Shown: piece by piece, positions 43,110-51,824 of the stretch | Numbering within the stretch: position 1 is the first letter of the stretch | Layout of the letters: every line of letters starts with the position of its first letter | Assembly (NCBI GenBank): GCA_009691195.1 | Contig: SHVA01000001.1 | Coordinates: 1-64,000, forward strand | Direction: 5' to 3' | DNA from: Solirubrobacterales bacterium | Lineage (GTDB): Bacteria; Actinomycetota; Thermoleophilia; Solirubrobacterales; 70-9 | Length of the DNA: 64,000 bases | The notes under the pieces: model-generated | What the model was told of the DNA's origin: nothing | The model's database searches: none | The model's input: only the letters and a program-made list of their open reading frames with translations | Made by a program: the position numbers and the translations under genes

Positions 43110-44008
43110 CCAAGCCGCGAGCCGCCGGCGTCTCGATCGCCTCCAACGCCCTGCTGATCGGGCTCAAGCTCGCTGCCGCCGCGATCACGGGCTCGATCGC
43201 GGTCCTGAGTGAGGCGCTGCACTCCTCGATCGACCTGATCGCCTCGGTCATCGCCTTCATCGCGGTCCGCCGCGCCGACGTGCCCGCCGACGAGGACCAC
43301 CCCTACGGGCACGAGAAGGTCGAGAACGTCGCGGCCACGATCGAGGGGATGCTGATTTTGGTCGGAGCCGGGGTGATCATCTACGAGGCGGTCCGCCGCC
43401 TCGTGAACGGCGCCGAGGTGGAGAGCCTCGGGATCGGGATCGCCGTGATCGCATTCTCGGCCCTCGCCAACTTCGGGGTTTCGTGGTTCCTGAGACGGCA
43501 GGCGCGGCGGTTCGAGTCGCCGGCGCTCGCCGGCGACGCCGCCCACCTCGGCACCGATGCCTTCACCTCGGTCGGAGTCCTGATCGGCCTCGTCCTGGTC
43601 GAGTTCACGGGCATCGCCGCGATCGACTCCGCGGTGGCCATCGTGGTCGCGATCGTGATCGTCTTCGCCGGCGTCAGGATCCTACGCAGCTCGGCCGGGG
43701 TCCTGGTGGACGAGTCGCCGCCGCCCGAGGAGATGGACCGGATCGAGGCGGCGATCGCCACCTCTCGCCCCGCGGAGATGGTCGGCTACCACAACCTCCG
43801 CGCCCGCAACACGGGCCGCCGCCGCTATATCGACCTCCACGTCCAGTTCAAGACGGGGACCACGCTCGAGCGCGCCCACGCGCTGGCGCACACCCTCCGC
43901 GAAGCGATCGAGGCCGAGATCCCCTCGTCGGAGGTCCTGATCCACGTCGAGCCCGAGGCCTCGGTCCGGGACGGGCGCGAGCTACCGCCCCACCTGCGCG
44001 CCGGCTAG
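43106..44008 (+). CDS. Cation diffusion facilitator metal exporter
   Basis: 300 residues. Six helices with the metal site in SEALHSSIDLIASVIAF (His, Asp) and GDAAHLGTDAFTSVGV (His, Asp), HPYGHEKVENVAA between TM2 and TM3, and a C-terminal cytoplasmic ferredoxin-like domain (YIDLHVQFKTGTTLERAHAL, HVEPEA). It exports a divalent cation such as Zn, Mn or Fe in exchange for protons. The GTG start overlaps the rdgB stop. Confidence 0.92.
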   Translation: MTKPRAAGVSIASNALLIGLKLAAAAITGSIAVLSEALHSSIDLIASVIAFIAVRRADVPADEDHPYGHEKVENVAATIEGMLILVGAGVIIYEAVRRLVNGAEVESLGIGIAVIAFSALANFGVSWFLRRQARRFESPALAGDAAHLGTDAFTSVGVLIGLVLVEFTGIAAIDSAVAIVVAIVIVFAGVRILRSSAGVLVDESPPPEEMDRIEAAIATSRPAEMVGYHNLRARNTGRRRYIDLHVQFKTGTTLERAHALAHTLREAIEAEIPSSEVLIHVEPEASVRDGRELPPHLRAG

Positions 44009-44023
44009 ATCGTCGCCGCTTGC

Positions 44024-44164
44024 TCAGGTCAGGTTGACCGCTGCGGCCAGTCCCACGGCGCCGATAACGATCGCGTAGCCGGCGTAGCCGGCTACCGAGA
44101 GCAGCACCACGGCGAGTACGCAGATGATCACGAAGGTGAGCCAGGATCCTTGTGCGAGCGTCAT
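44024..44164 (-). CDS. Short hydrophobic protein (46 aa)
   Basis: A 46-codon frame: MTLAQGSWLTFVIICVLAVV, then LLSVAGYAGYAIVIGAVGLA AAVNLT and stop. Two hydrophobic helices and no charged residues. It is divergent from the roadblock-like gene across 19 bases and converges on the CDF gene. Coding status is inferred from its hydrophobic pattern and GC-rich third positions; no homologue is recognised. Confidence 0.5.
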   Translation of the reverse strand: MTLAQGSWLTFVIICVLAVVLLSVAGYAGYAIVIGAVGLAAAVNLT

Positions 44165-44183
44165 GCCAGCTATTTTGACGCGA

Positions 44184-44549
44184 GTGGCAGATCAACGACC
44201 TGACGCCAGCGCCGCAGCCAAGGCGGTTGCGTATCTCGAGGAGGTATCGCCCGAGATGCGCGGCTGCGCGATCCTCGATTCCGCCGGGGCCATCCTCGCC
44301 TCGACCGGGGCGGAGGGCGCGGGCGACGAGGCCTGGTCCAACGGCGCCCGGCACTTTCTCGCCGCGGCTGACTCGGCGGGCGGCGCCCTCGCGACCCAGG
44401 TCCACGTCGCCACCGGCGACGGGGAGTGCTTCGCGGTCCGCGAGGGTGAGCTGATCGCCGTCGTCGTCGCCGAGCGCTTCGTGCTCTCATCCCTGACCCT
44501 GTTCGACATGCGGGCGGCCCTTCGCGACGCCGCGCCGGCCCCGGCCTGA
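44184..44549 (+). CDS. Roadblock/LC7-like small protein
   Basis: 121 residues: AVAYLEEVSPEMRGCAILDS AGAILASTG and VFAV-like strands CFAVREGELIAVVVAERFVL fit the alternating alpha/beta pattern of roadblock/LC7 proteins, which partner with small GTPases. No GTPase is in the window. The GTG start at 44184 lies seven bases after TATTTT, consistent with a leaderless mRNA. The assignment is from pattern only. Confidence 0.5.
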   Translation: MADQRPDASAAAKAVAYLEEVSPEMRGCAILDSAGAILASTGAEGAGDEAWSNGARHFLAAADSAGGALATQVHVATGDGECFAVREGELIAVVVAERFVLSSLTLFDMRAALRDAAPAPA

Positions 44550-44551
44550 CG

Positions 44552-44785
44552 ATGCCTGCGAAGCCACATCGAGTCCTGATGGACCGGGTCTCCGGCTATG
44601 CCGACGAGGCCGCCGCATACATCCGCCGGCGTAGGCACCTGCGAAAGCCCTTCGCCCGCGTCTTCCACGAGGGAGGCCGCAGCCTCGCCTACGACGCCGG
44701 GACCGAGGAGGGGCGGAAGCTCTTCACGACGGCCGCCGCGCTGATCGAGGTGGCGGGCCCACTCCGCCAGCGGCCGAAGAAGTGA
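44552..44785 (+). CDS. Hypothetical basic protein
   Basis: 77 residues rich in Arg/Lys: AAAYIRRRRHLRKPFARVFH, then SLAYDAGTEEGRKLFTTAAALI. It starts two bases after the roadblock-like gene and overlaps tldD by four bases, so it belongs to this run. No family or motif is recognised. Its position and coding-like codon use support it as real. Confidence 0.6.
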   Translation: MPAKPHRVLMDRVSGYADEAAAYIRRRRHLRKPFARVFHEGGRSLAYDAGTEEGRKLFTTAAALIEVAGPLRQRPKK

Positions 44786-46176
44786 GCGTCGAGCTGCTCG
44801 ATGCCGAGCTCGCGAGCCGCGTGCTTGCGCGGTCGCTGGAGCGGGGCGGCGACTTCGCCGAGGTCTTCTGCGAGTCCCGCGAGGGCTTCGCGCTCCAGGT
44901 GGACGAGTCCCGGGTCGAGAGCCCCCAGCGCGGCGCCGAGAGGGGGGCCGGCGTCCGGGTCGTCTCGGGGGAGGTCAGCTACTTCGCTCACGTTGACGGG
45001 CTCGCGGAGGACGACCTCCTGCGGGCCGCCGAGGCGGCAACCGCCGCCCTCGCCGCCGGCGCCAGGGAGCCGCGGCAACTGAAGGCGGTCGAGGTCGCCT
45101 CTCCCTCGCCGATCGAGATTGACCCGGCGTCGGTGGAGCCCGAGCGCAAGCTCGAGCTGCTCCGGGAGGCCGATCAGCGCGCACGGTCCGCCGGCGACGC
45201 CGTGACCCAGGTCTCGGCCTCCTACTCGGAGGGCAGCCGCCGGGTCCAGATCTTCAACTCCGACGGGCTGGTCGCAAGCGACGAGCGCACCCGGGTCCGG
45301 CTCGGCATCCAGGTGGTGGCCGCCCGCGACGGTGTGGTCGAGACGGGCTTCGAGACCCTCGGCGCCACCCAGGGCTGGGAGCTGCTCTCAGGCGACCCGG
45401 GCCGGATCGCCGACCAGGCTGCGGCCAAGGCGCTGGCGCTGCTCGACGCCGGCCCCGCACCGGCCGGCGAGACGGTCGTGGTGGTCGGAGGCGGCTTCGG
45501 CGGCGTCCTCTTCCATGAGATGACCGGCCATGGCCTCGAGTCCGACGCCGTCCAGAAGGACGCCAGCGTCTACGCCGGCCGGATGGGGGAGATGGTCGCC
45601 CAGCCGCTGCTGACGGCCTACGACGACGGCTCGATGCCGGGCGAGTGGGGGTCGGGCGCGATCGACGACGAGGGCACCCCCTCGCGCCGCACCGCCGTGA
45701 TCGAGGAGGGGAGGCTCACCTCCTTCCTCTACGACCGGGTGCGGGCGGGCCACGACGGCACCGAGTCCACCGGGAACGGCCGCCGCGAGAGCTTCCGCCA
45801 TCTGCCGGTGCCGCGGATGACCAACACGTACATCGCCCCGGGGGACGCCACGCCCGAGGAGATCATCGCCGACGTCCCTGACGGCTTCTACGCCGTCTCC
45901 TTCGGGGGCGGCCAGGTGGAGCCCGCCAGCGGCGACTTCGTCTTCGGCGTGTCCGAGGGCTACCTGATCGAGGGGGGCAAGGTGACCAAGCCCTGCCGGG
46001 GCGCCACCCTGATCGGCAACTGCCTGCAGGCGCTGAACCGGATCGACGCCGTCGGCTCCGACTTCGAGATGAAGACCGGCTTCTGCGGCAAGTCGGGCCA
46101 GACCGTCCCGGTGGGCACGGGGCAGGGTCACGTGCGGATCGCGGGAATGACCGTGGGCGGGACGGCGGTCTCGTGA
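44782..46176 (+). CDS. tldD: TldD metalloprotease subunit
   Basis: 464 residues with the HExxxH zinc motif HEMTGH (His245, Glu246, His250) and the third-ligand region near FCGKSGQ; N-terminal DFAEVFCESREGFALQVDES. TldD and TldE form a heterodimeric peptidase that trims unfolded peptides and peptide antibiotics (e.g. microcin B17) and degrades CcdA. TldE follows directly (GTGA overlap). Confidence 0.95.
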   Translation: MSVELLDAELASRVLARSLERGGDFAEVFCESREGFALQVDESRVESPQRGAERGAGVRVVSGEVSYFAHVDGLAEDDLLRAAEAATAALAAGAREPRQLKAVEVASPSPIEIDPASVEPERKLELLREADQRARSAGDAVTQVSASYSEGSRRVQIFNSDGLVASDERTRVRLGIQVVAARDGVVETGFETLGATQGWELLSGDPGRIADQAAAKALALLDAGPAPAGETVVVVGGGFGGVLFHEMTGHGLESDAVQKDASVYAGRMGEMVAQPLLTAYDDGSMPGEWGSGAIDDEGTPSRRTAVIEEGRLTSFLYDRVRAGHDGTESTGNGRRESFRHLPVPRMTNTYIAPGDATPEEIIADVPDGFYAVSFGGGQVEPASGDFVFGVSEGYLIEGGKVTKPCRGATLIGNCLQALNRIDAVGSDFEMKTGFCGKSGQTVPVGTGQGHVRIAGMTVGGTAVS

Positions 46177-47546
46177 GCGGCGAGGGGCCGGCCGATCTCG
46201 CCGCCGCCGCCGGCCGCGCTGTCGAGGCGGCGGTCTCGGCCGGGGCCTCCGACGCCGAGGTCTGGGCCGAGAGCACGCGCGAGCGCGAGGTTCGGGTCCA
46301 CGCCGGTGAGGTCGAGAGCCTGACCCAGGCCACCGGCCACGGCATCGGCGTCCGCGCCTGGATCGGCGCCCGGACGGGATACGCCTACGGGACCGACCTC
46401 AGCGACGAGGGCATCAGGCAGCTCGGTGCCGGTGCGGCGGAGCTGGCGGGCCTCGCCGACGAGGACGAGCACGCCGGGCCCGCCGACCCGGGCGGGGACC
46501 CCGCCACCGTGGAGGGCCTGCGGGACCCCGAGATCTCGGCCTGGTCGGCCGAGCGGGTCGTCGAGCTGGCCAAGGCGGTGGAGCGAGGCGCCCTTGACGA
46601 GGACGACCGCGTCAGCTCCGTCGAGCAGGCCGTCTACGTGGACGTGGACGGGCGGGTCGCGCTCGCGACATCCCTGCGCGACGAGCCGCTCGGCTACGAG
46701 GCCTCCTCCTGTTACGCCTACACCCAGGCGATGGCCGGAGCAGCCGACGATCGCCAGACGGGCCTGGGCTTCGGCGTCGGGCGCTCGCCCGCCTCACTTG
46801 ACCCGGAGGTGATCGGCCGCGAGGCCGGGGCGGAGGCGGTCTCGATGCTCGGCTCCTCGAAGCCCGCCTCGCGGAGCTGCCCGGCGGTCCTCGCCGACAC
46901 CGTCGCCGCCAGCTTCGCCGGGTTCGTGGGCGGAGCGCTCTGCGCCGATTCGATCCAGCGCGGGCGCTCGCCGTTCGCCGGGCGGCTCGGACAGGAGCTG
47001 GCGTCCACGGCGCTGGTGCTCACCGACGACGGCCTCGATCCCGACGGCCTCTCCTCGGCCCCATTCGACGGCGAGGGCACGCCCTGCCGCCGAACCCCGC
47101 TGATCGAGGGCGGTCGCCTGCTCGCCTACCTGCACGACACCTACACGGCCCGCCGGGAGGGGGCCTCCCCGACCGGCAACGCCTTCCGCTCCTCCTACCG
47201 CTCGGCGCCCTCGGTCAGCACGTCGAATCTCGTCGTCAAGCCGGGCGCGGGCACGCTCGAGGAGCTGGTCGCCGAGGCCGAGGCCGGCGTTTTCGTCACC
47301 GACGTGGCCGGCCTGCACTCCGGCGTCAACCCGGTCACCGGCCAGTTCTCGGTCGGCGCCAGCGGCCGGCTCATCAAGGGGGGCGAGCTGGCCGAGCCCG
47401 TGCGCGAGTTCACGATCGCCGGCGATCTCGTCGAGCTCCTCGCCTCGATCCGCTCCTGCGGCGGGCACTCCCGCTGGATTCCCTTCGGCGGCTCGGTCAA
47501 GACGCCGCCGCTGCTGGTGGCGGAGCTCGCAATCGGCGGCACCTAG
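46173..47546 (+). CDS. tldE: TldE (PmbA) protease partner subunit
   Basis: 457 residues of the TldD/PmbA family without HExxxH: SDAEVWAESTREREVRVHAG, GIGVRAWIGARTGYAYGTDL and C-terminal GVNPVTGQFSVGASGRLIKG. It is the non-catalytic half of the TldD/E complex. The GTG start overlaps the tldD TGA. The Asn-Pro-x-T-G-x-F-S motif is typical of PmbA. Confidence 0.94.
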   Translation: MSGEGPADLAAAAGRAVEAAVSAGASDAEVWAESTREREVRVHAGEVESLTQATGHGIGVRAWIGARTGYAYGTDLSDEGIRQLGAGAAELAGLADEDEHAGPADPGGDPATVEGLRDPEISAWSAERVVELAKAVERGALDEDDRVSSVEQAVYVDVDGRVALATSLRDEPLGYEASSCYAYTQAMAGAADDRQTGLGFGVGRSPASLDPEVIGREAGAEAVSMLGSSKPASRSCPAVLADTVAASFAGFVGGALCADSIQRGRSPFAGRLGQELASTALVLTDDGLDPDGLSSAPFDGEGTPCRRTPLIEGGRLLAYLHDTYTARREGASPTGNAFRSSYRSAPSVSTSNLVVKPGAGTLEELVAEAEAGVFVTDVAGLHSGVNPVTGQFSVGASGRLIKGGELAEPVREFTIAGDLVELLASIRSCGGHSRWIPFGGSVKTPPLLVAELAIGGT

Positions 47547-47605
47547 CGACGCGCTGCAGGCGAGATTGTGCGAATAGGCACCATACGCACGGGTGGCGCC
47601 CGCGG

Positions 47606-47620
47606 CCGCTGTTATCTTCG
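47606..47620 (+). promoter_or_regulatory. HU promoter core, shared with guaB3
   Basis: CCGCTGTTATCTTCG includes the -10-like TATCTT and is identical at 14 of 15 positions to 51710-51724 before guaB3. It lies 30 bases upstream of the HU start, leaving about 25 bases of leader containing the Shine-Dalgarno. Confidence 0.55.
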
Positions 47621-47649
47621 CCCCGCACTCAATCCGAGGAGGAATTGAC

Positions 47650-47931
47650 GTGACCAAGGCTGAGTTCCTCGAGGTTCTCGCGGGAGACTCGCGAATAGGC
47701 AACAAGAAGCAGGCCGGCCAGGCGGTTGACGCCGTTCTCGATGCGATCACCAAGGCCCTCCAGGCCGGCGAGGACGTGAACTTCACCGGTTTCGGCAAGT
47801 TCAGCGTCGCCGAGCGAGGTCCGCGCCAGGGCGTCAACCCCCGCACGGGCGAGCGCATCTTCATCCCGGGCGGCCGCGTGCCCCGCTTCTCAGCGGGATC
47901 AGGCCTGAAGGGGAAGGTGAAGGGCTCGTGA
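47650..47931 (+). CDS. HU-family nucleoid-associated protein
   Basis: 93 residues with the HU signature GFGKFSVAERGPRQGVNPRT and the beta-arm ending IFIPGGRVPRFSAGSGLK. It binds and bends DNA and is usually an abundant dimer. GTG start with GAGGAGG upstream; promoter -10 TATCTT at 47613-47618 within a 15-base block also found before guaB3. No lysine-rich tail is attached, unlike mycobacterial HupB. Monocistronic or followed by pyrF. Confidence 0.94.
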   Translation: MTKAEFLEVLAGDSRIGNKKQAGQAVDAVLDAITKALQAGEDVNFTGFGKFSVAERGPRQGVNPRTGERIFIPGGRVPRFSAGSGLKGKVKGS

Positions 47932-47959
47932 GCGCCGCTCGCGTAGGCGGCGTCGGAGC

Positions 47960-48850
47960 CTGAGCCCGGCTCCATTCGCTGAGCGGCTGGAGGCGCTGGT
48001 TGAAGAGCGCGGCAGTCAGGTCTGCCTGGGCCTGGATCCCGACCCGGCGGCCCTCGTCCCCGGCGCCGCCGATCGGGGCAGCGGCGACTCGGCAGCGGAG
48101 ATCGCCGCGAGCGCGGTGCTCGCGCACTGCGCCGAGCTGATCCAGCTCGCGGGGCCGGCTTGCGTGGCGGTCAAGCCCCAGCTCGCCTGCTTCGAGCGGC
48201 TCGGGCCGCTCGGCTACGCGGTGCTGTTCGAGGTCGTCGCCCTCGCCCAGGAGGAGGGCCTGCTCGTGGTCGCCGACGGCAAGCGCGGCGACGTCCCGGT
48301 GACGGCGGCGGCATACGGCCAGGCCCTGGTCGGCAGCACGCCAACCCCCTGGGGCGACGTCGCGGGACTGGGGGCCGACGCCTTCACCGCGAATCCGCTG
48401 CTCGGCTCCGACTCGGTCGAGCCGCTGTTCGACGCCGCCGAGGGAGCCGGCGCGGGCGTGTTCGTGCTGATCCGGACCTCGAACCCCGGCGCGGCTGAGA
48501 TCCAGGACCTCGAGGCCGAGGGCACGCCCGTGCACGAGCGCCTGGCCGCGCTCGTGGCCGCCGCCGCGCCGCGCCTGGCGGGCGAGTCTGGGCTCAGCGG
48601 CGCCGGCGCCGTGGTCGGCGCCACCCGGCCCGAGCACCTCGGCCGGATGCGGGAGTTGATGCCGGATGCCGTCTTCCTGATCCCGGGCGTGGGCGCCCAG
48701 GGGGGCCGTCCCGAGGACCTGGGCCCGGCGCTCGCCCCGGGGCGGCCCGCCTCGGTGCTGGTCGCCGCCGCCCGCAGCATCGCCGGCGCCGATGATCCGC
48801 GCGCGGCGGCGGAGGCCCTGCGGGACTCCCTCCGCTCCCTGGTCGCCTGA
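47960..48850 (+). CDS. pyrF: Orotidine 5'-phosphate decarboxylase (type 2)
   Basis: 296 residues. The catalytic DxKxxD cluster is VADGKRGDVPVTAAA; VAVKPQLACFERLG holds the first Lys, and the phosphate site is near IPGVGAQGG. Final step of UMP synthesis. The frame is open upstream without ATG/GTG/TTG before QVCLGLDPDP, which must be included; a CTG at 47960 is the best candidate, giving MSPAPFAERLEALVEERG. The start is uncertain. An in-frame ATG at 48116 would remove essential residues. Confidence 0.85.
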   Translation: MSPAPFAERLEALVEERGSQVCLGLDPDPAALVPGAADRGSGDSAAEIAASAVLAHCAELIQLAGPACVAVKPQLACFERLGPLGYAVLFEVVALAQEEGLLVVADGKRGDVPVTAAAYGQALVGSTPTPWGDVAGLGADAFTANPLLGSDSVEPLFDAAEGAGAGVFVLIRTSNPGAAEIQDLEAEGTPVHERLAALVAAAAPRLAGESGLSGAGAVVGATRPEHLGRMRELMPDAVFLIPGVGAQGGRPEDLGPALAPGRPASVLVAAARSIAGADDPRAAAEALRDSLRSLVA

Positions 48851-48912
48851 TCCCAGACGCCGGAGGCGGCTCATGCGCCCGGGTGGGCGCCGCTACTATC
48901 GCGTCCCTCGCG

Positions 48913-49221
48913 ATGCCGGATCGCAGCAGCAACTACCTAGGACGTTTCATCGCCGTGCTCGCGCTCCTGGCGGCGTTCGTGCTCGTGGCCGTTGTGGTCA
49001 CCGGCACCGGAGGCTCCGGCTCTGGCGAGGGCAGCGGGGAGACGAGGACCTCCCCCGATGCGCGGCGTTCGCTGAACAAGGGCGTCTACGTGGTCAAGCC
49101 CGGCGACACGCTGTCGGGCATCTCGGCGAAGCTCGGAATCGAGCCCGACGACCTGCTCAAGATCAACCCGGACGTCGATCCCCAGATACTCAGCGCCGGC
49201 CAGCGAATCAGGCTTCCCTGA
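48913..49221 (+). CDS. Membrane-anchored LysM protein
   Basis: 102 residues: one helix (FIAVLALLAAFVLVAVVVTG), Gly/Ser linker and a single LysM domain (GVYVVKPGDTLSGISAKLGI ... LKINPDVDPQILSAGQRIRL). It probably binds peptidoglycan from the outer membrane face. It precedes the D,D-carboxypeptidase gene by 27 bases, so a cell-wall role is likely. The upstream TACTAT (48892-48897) may be its -10. Confidence 0.85.
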   Translation: MPDRSSNYLGRFIAVLALLAAFVLVAVVVTGTGGSGSGEGSGETRTSPDARRSLNKGVYVVKPGDTLSGISAKLGIEPDDLLKINPDVDPQILSAGQRIRLP

Positions 49222-49248
49222 GCCGTGCCGGCGCTCGCTAGGGGACAG

Positions 49249-50709
49249 ATGCGGTCTCGTCGCGCCCGCCTCACAGGCTCCGCGCTGGTCGCGGCCGCGA
49301 TCGTGGTTCTCGGGGCCGCCCCGGGCTCGCAGGGCCAGAAGCCCGAGGCCGCGGGCAAGCCGGCCAAGCCCGCCGCCGGCGACAAGCCGGCGAAGCCGGC
49401 CGGCCAGAAGCCGGCCAAGAAAAAGAAGGGCGAGGCCAAGCCGCCGAAGGGGGAGAAGTCCCCCAGGGACGTCGTCGGGCCGCCGATCGACTCCAGGGCC
49501 TGGATCCTGATCGACGCCCGCGACGGCGAGGTGCTCGCCTCCGGCTCGCCCGACCGGCCGCTGCCGATCGCCAGCGCCACGAAGCTGATGACCGCCGAGC
49601 TGGCCCTGAAGGAACTGCCCCCGAACAAGCTCCTGACCGCGCCGGCCTACGACGCCTTGAAGGGGGAGTCGATCCTCGGGCTGAGTGCGGGGGAGAAGAT
49701 GTCCACGCGCGACCTCCTCTACGCGCTGCTGCTGCCCAGCGCCAACGACGCAGCCGAGACGCTCGCGATCGGTGCCGCTGGGAACGAGCGGCGCTTCGTC
49801 GCCGAGATGAACCGTCGCGCGCGGCTGCTGGGGCTCGACAACACCCACTACGCAAACCCGATCGGCCTTGACGACCCCAACAACTACTCGACGGCCCGCG
49901 ACGTGACCACGCTCGCCGGCAACCTGCTCGAGCGGCCGCTGCTGGCTCGCATCGTCAACACCCAATCGGCGCTGCTGAAGACCGGGGCCGAGCCGCGACG
50001 GATCGAGAGCCGCAACACGCTGCTGGCGAGCGAGCCCTGGGTGACCGGCGTCAAGACGGGTCACACGCTGGGTGCCGGCTACGTCCTGGTCGGCTCCGCC
50101 AACGTCGACGGCGCCTCGCTGATCTCCGCGGTGCTCGGCGCTCGCAGCGAGTCCGCCCGCGACGCGGACACCCTCAAGCTCCTCAACTACGGCGCCTCGC
50201 TCTACAAGCCGAAGGCCTCCGGCGAGCGCGGCGAGAAATTCGCCTCGCCCCAGCTCGACTATCGCGACGAGCAGCTCTCATTGGTCGCCGCCAAGTCCTT
50301 CAAGGTCGCCGCGCGCAAGGGACAGAAGGTCGAGACGACGGTTGACGCGCCCGATGAGGTCAGCGGCAAGATCAAGAAGGGCCAGCCGCTCGGCCGCGTG
50401 CTCGTCACCGTTGACGGAAACCCGGCCGCCAAGGTTGCCCTGCTGGCAGCCACCGGGGAGCCCGCGGCCAGCTTCAAGCAGAAGCTGACCCACACGCTCA
50501 GCAACCCGTTCATCTTGATACCGGTCGCGCTGTTCGCGATAGTGGTGATCGTGCTGCTCGCAAGACGCGGGCGGCGGGCAGTCCAGGACCATCGCGTGGC
50601 CCGTGAGGAGGCCAAGGTGCGAACCCCCGACGACAGGCGGCAGATGCACCAGGAGAGAATGCGCAGGCGCCAGGAGCGAGCCTCCAGGCGCCGGGATGAG
50701 GACCAATGA
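49249..50709 (+). CDS. D-alanyl-D-alanine carboxypeptidase (PBP5-type)
   Basis: 486 residues: signal/anchor, Lys/Ala/Pro-rich linker (30-70), penicillin-binding domain with SATK (109-112), SAN (164-166) and KTG (269-271), then a C-terminal domain and a terminal helix (FILIPVALFAIVVIVLLARR) with a basic cytoplasmic tail. It removes terminal D-Ala from peptidoglycan stem peptides. ATG 49249 has AGGGG five bases before; an upstream GTG at 49225 is less supported. The K/R-rich tail is unusual. Confidence 0.9.
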   Translation: MRSRRARLTGSALVAAAIVVLGAAPGSQGQKPEAAGKPAKPAAGDKPAKPAGQKPAKKKKGEAKPPKGEKSPRDVVGPPIDSRAWILIDARDGEVLASGSPDRPLPIASATKLMTAELALKELPPNKLLTAPAYDALKGESILGLSAGEKMSTRDLLYALLLPSANDAAETLAIGAAGNERRFVAEMNRRARLLGLDNTHYANPIGLDDPNNYSTARDVTTLAGNLLERPLLARIVNTQSALLKTGAEPRRIESRNTLLASEPWVTGVKTGHTLGAGYVLVGSANVDGASLISAVLGARSESARDADTLKLLNYGASLYKPKASGERGEKFASPQLDYRDEQLSLVAAKSFKVAARKGQKVETTVDAPDEVSGKIKKGQPLGRVLVTVDGNPAAKVALLAATGEPAASFKQKLTHTLSNPFILIPVALFAIVVIVLLARRGRRAVQDHRVAREEAKVRTPDDRRQMHQERMRRRQERASRRRDEDQ

Positions 50710-51665
50710 TTCTCACCGTGACGCTGAACGCGGCGATCGACCGCACCGTCGCCGTCCCCAGCTTCCGCCAGGGCAACCGCCATCGCGCCGTGGAGGCGAC
50801 CACGGTCGCGGGAGGCAAGGGCGTCAACGTGGCCCGCGCCCTCAAGCTCCTCGGGCGGCCCGTGATCGCGACCGGGCTGGCGGGGGGCCCGACCGGCGCG
50901 CGGCTGATGGAGCACCTCGCCGAGGAGTCCATCCTCACCGACTTCACCTCGATCGCCGGAGAGTCCCGGACCAACCTCGCGGTGATCGACCCGACCTCCG
51001 GTGAGCAGACCGAGATCAACGAGCGCGGCCCCGAGGTGACGGCCACCGAGCTCGAGCGGTTTCTCGAGAAGCTCGTCTACCTGGGCCGGGGCGCGCGGAT
51101 CTGCGTGATCGCGGGCAGCCTGCCACCGTCGGTCCCGGCCTCCTTCTGCGGCCGGATGGTCACTGAGCTCAAGTCGCTCGGCGTCGAGACCGTCCTCGAC
51201 GCCGAGGGCGAGCCGCTCGAGGCCGCGCTGCGGGCGGCTCCGGCCGCGGTCGCTCCGAACGTCAGCGAGGCCGAGGAGGCCGTCGGACAGGAGTTCAACG
51301 ATCGCGACGACCTTCTCTCCGGGCTCCGCGGCCTGGTCGAGCTCGGGGCCAACGAGGCGATGATCACCGGCGCCGAGGGCTGCGTCGCCTCGACCGTCGA
51401 GGGTTCGCAGCGGCGCACCTACGAGGTGACCGCTCCCGAGCTCGAACCGGTCGCGGCCGTCGGCTCGGGCGACGCCTTCCTCGCCGGATACGTCGCCGCC
51501 CGCTATGACGGAGCGACCCCCCGCGACTGCCTGCGAACGGCGGTCGCCTGCGGCGCCGAGTCCACCCAGCACTTCGGCGCCGGGACGATCGACCCCGACG
51601 AGGTCGAGCGCATCGTCCCCGAGGTCAAGGTCTCCGAGCTGCAGCTCTCCGCAGCGATCGGCTGA
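50706..51665 (+). CDS. 1-phosphofructokinase / PfkB-family sugar kinase
   Basis: 319 residues of the PfkB ribokinase-like family, FruK/LacC subtype: TVTLNAAIDRTV, AGGKGVNVARAL and the anion-hole/catalytic-base motif GSGDAFLAGY. It phosphorylates fructose-1-phosphate or tagatose-6-phosphate. No fructose PTS genes are adjacent, so it may act alone or on another sugar. It overlaps the carboxypeptidase gene by four bases. Confidence 0.88.
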   Translation: MILTVTLNAAIDRTVAVPSFRQGNRHRAVEATTVAGGKGVNVARALKLLGRPVIATGLAGGPTGARLMEHLAEESILTDFTSIAGESRTNLAVIDPTSGEQTEINERGPEVTATELERFLEKLVYLGRGARICVIAGSLPPSVPASFCGRMVTELKSLGVETVLDAEGEPLEAALRAAPAAVAPNVSEAEEAVGQEFNDRDDLLSGLRGLVELGANEAMITGAEGCVASTVEGSQRRTYEVTAPELEPVAAVGSGDAFLAGYVAARYDGATPRDCLRTAVACGAESTQHFGAGTIDPDEVERIVPEVKVSELQLSAAIG

Positions 51666-51709
51666 GGCGGCCCCCCGGCCCCCTCCGAGACCCCCGGCGG
51701 CCGGGTTGA

Positions 51710-51824
51710 CCGCTGTTATCATCGATCGAACGTTGCGGAACAACACTGACAACCCCGCAATCACCGCGTTTCCGCCCCGGCCTGCCGGGGTTTTTTCGTC
51801 CGCGAACGAAAATAGGATTGTCTG
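51710..51824 (+). promoter_or_regulatory. guaB3 promoter and structured leader with terminator-like hairpin
   Basis: -10 TATCAT (51717-51722) in a block shared with the HU promoter gives a predicted start near 51729 and a ~95-base leader. The leader contains hairpin 1 (TTGCGG 51733-51738 with CCGCAA 51755-51760) and a Rho-independent-type hairpin (CCCCGG 51775-51780, loop CCTG, CCGGGG 51785-51790) with six T's (51791-51796). AGGA precedes the ATG. This may be an attenuator sensing purines; alternatively the hairpin terminates the upstream gene. Confidence 0.55.

Noticed and set aside
51775-51796. Terminator of the upstream sugar-kinase gene only
   Set aside because: Kept as an alternative, but a matching promoter lies between the kinase stop and the hairpin, so the hairpin is inside the guaB3 leader.
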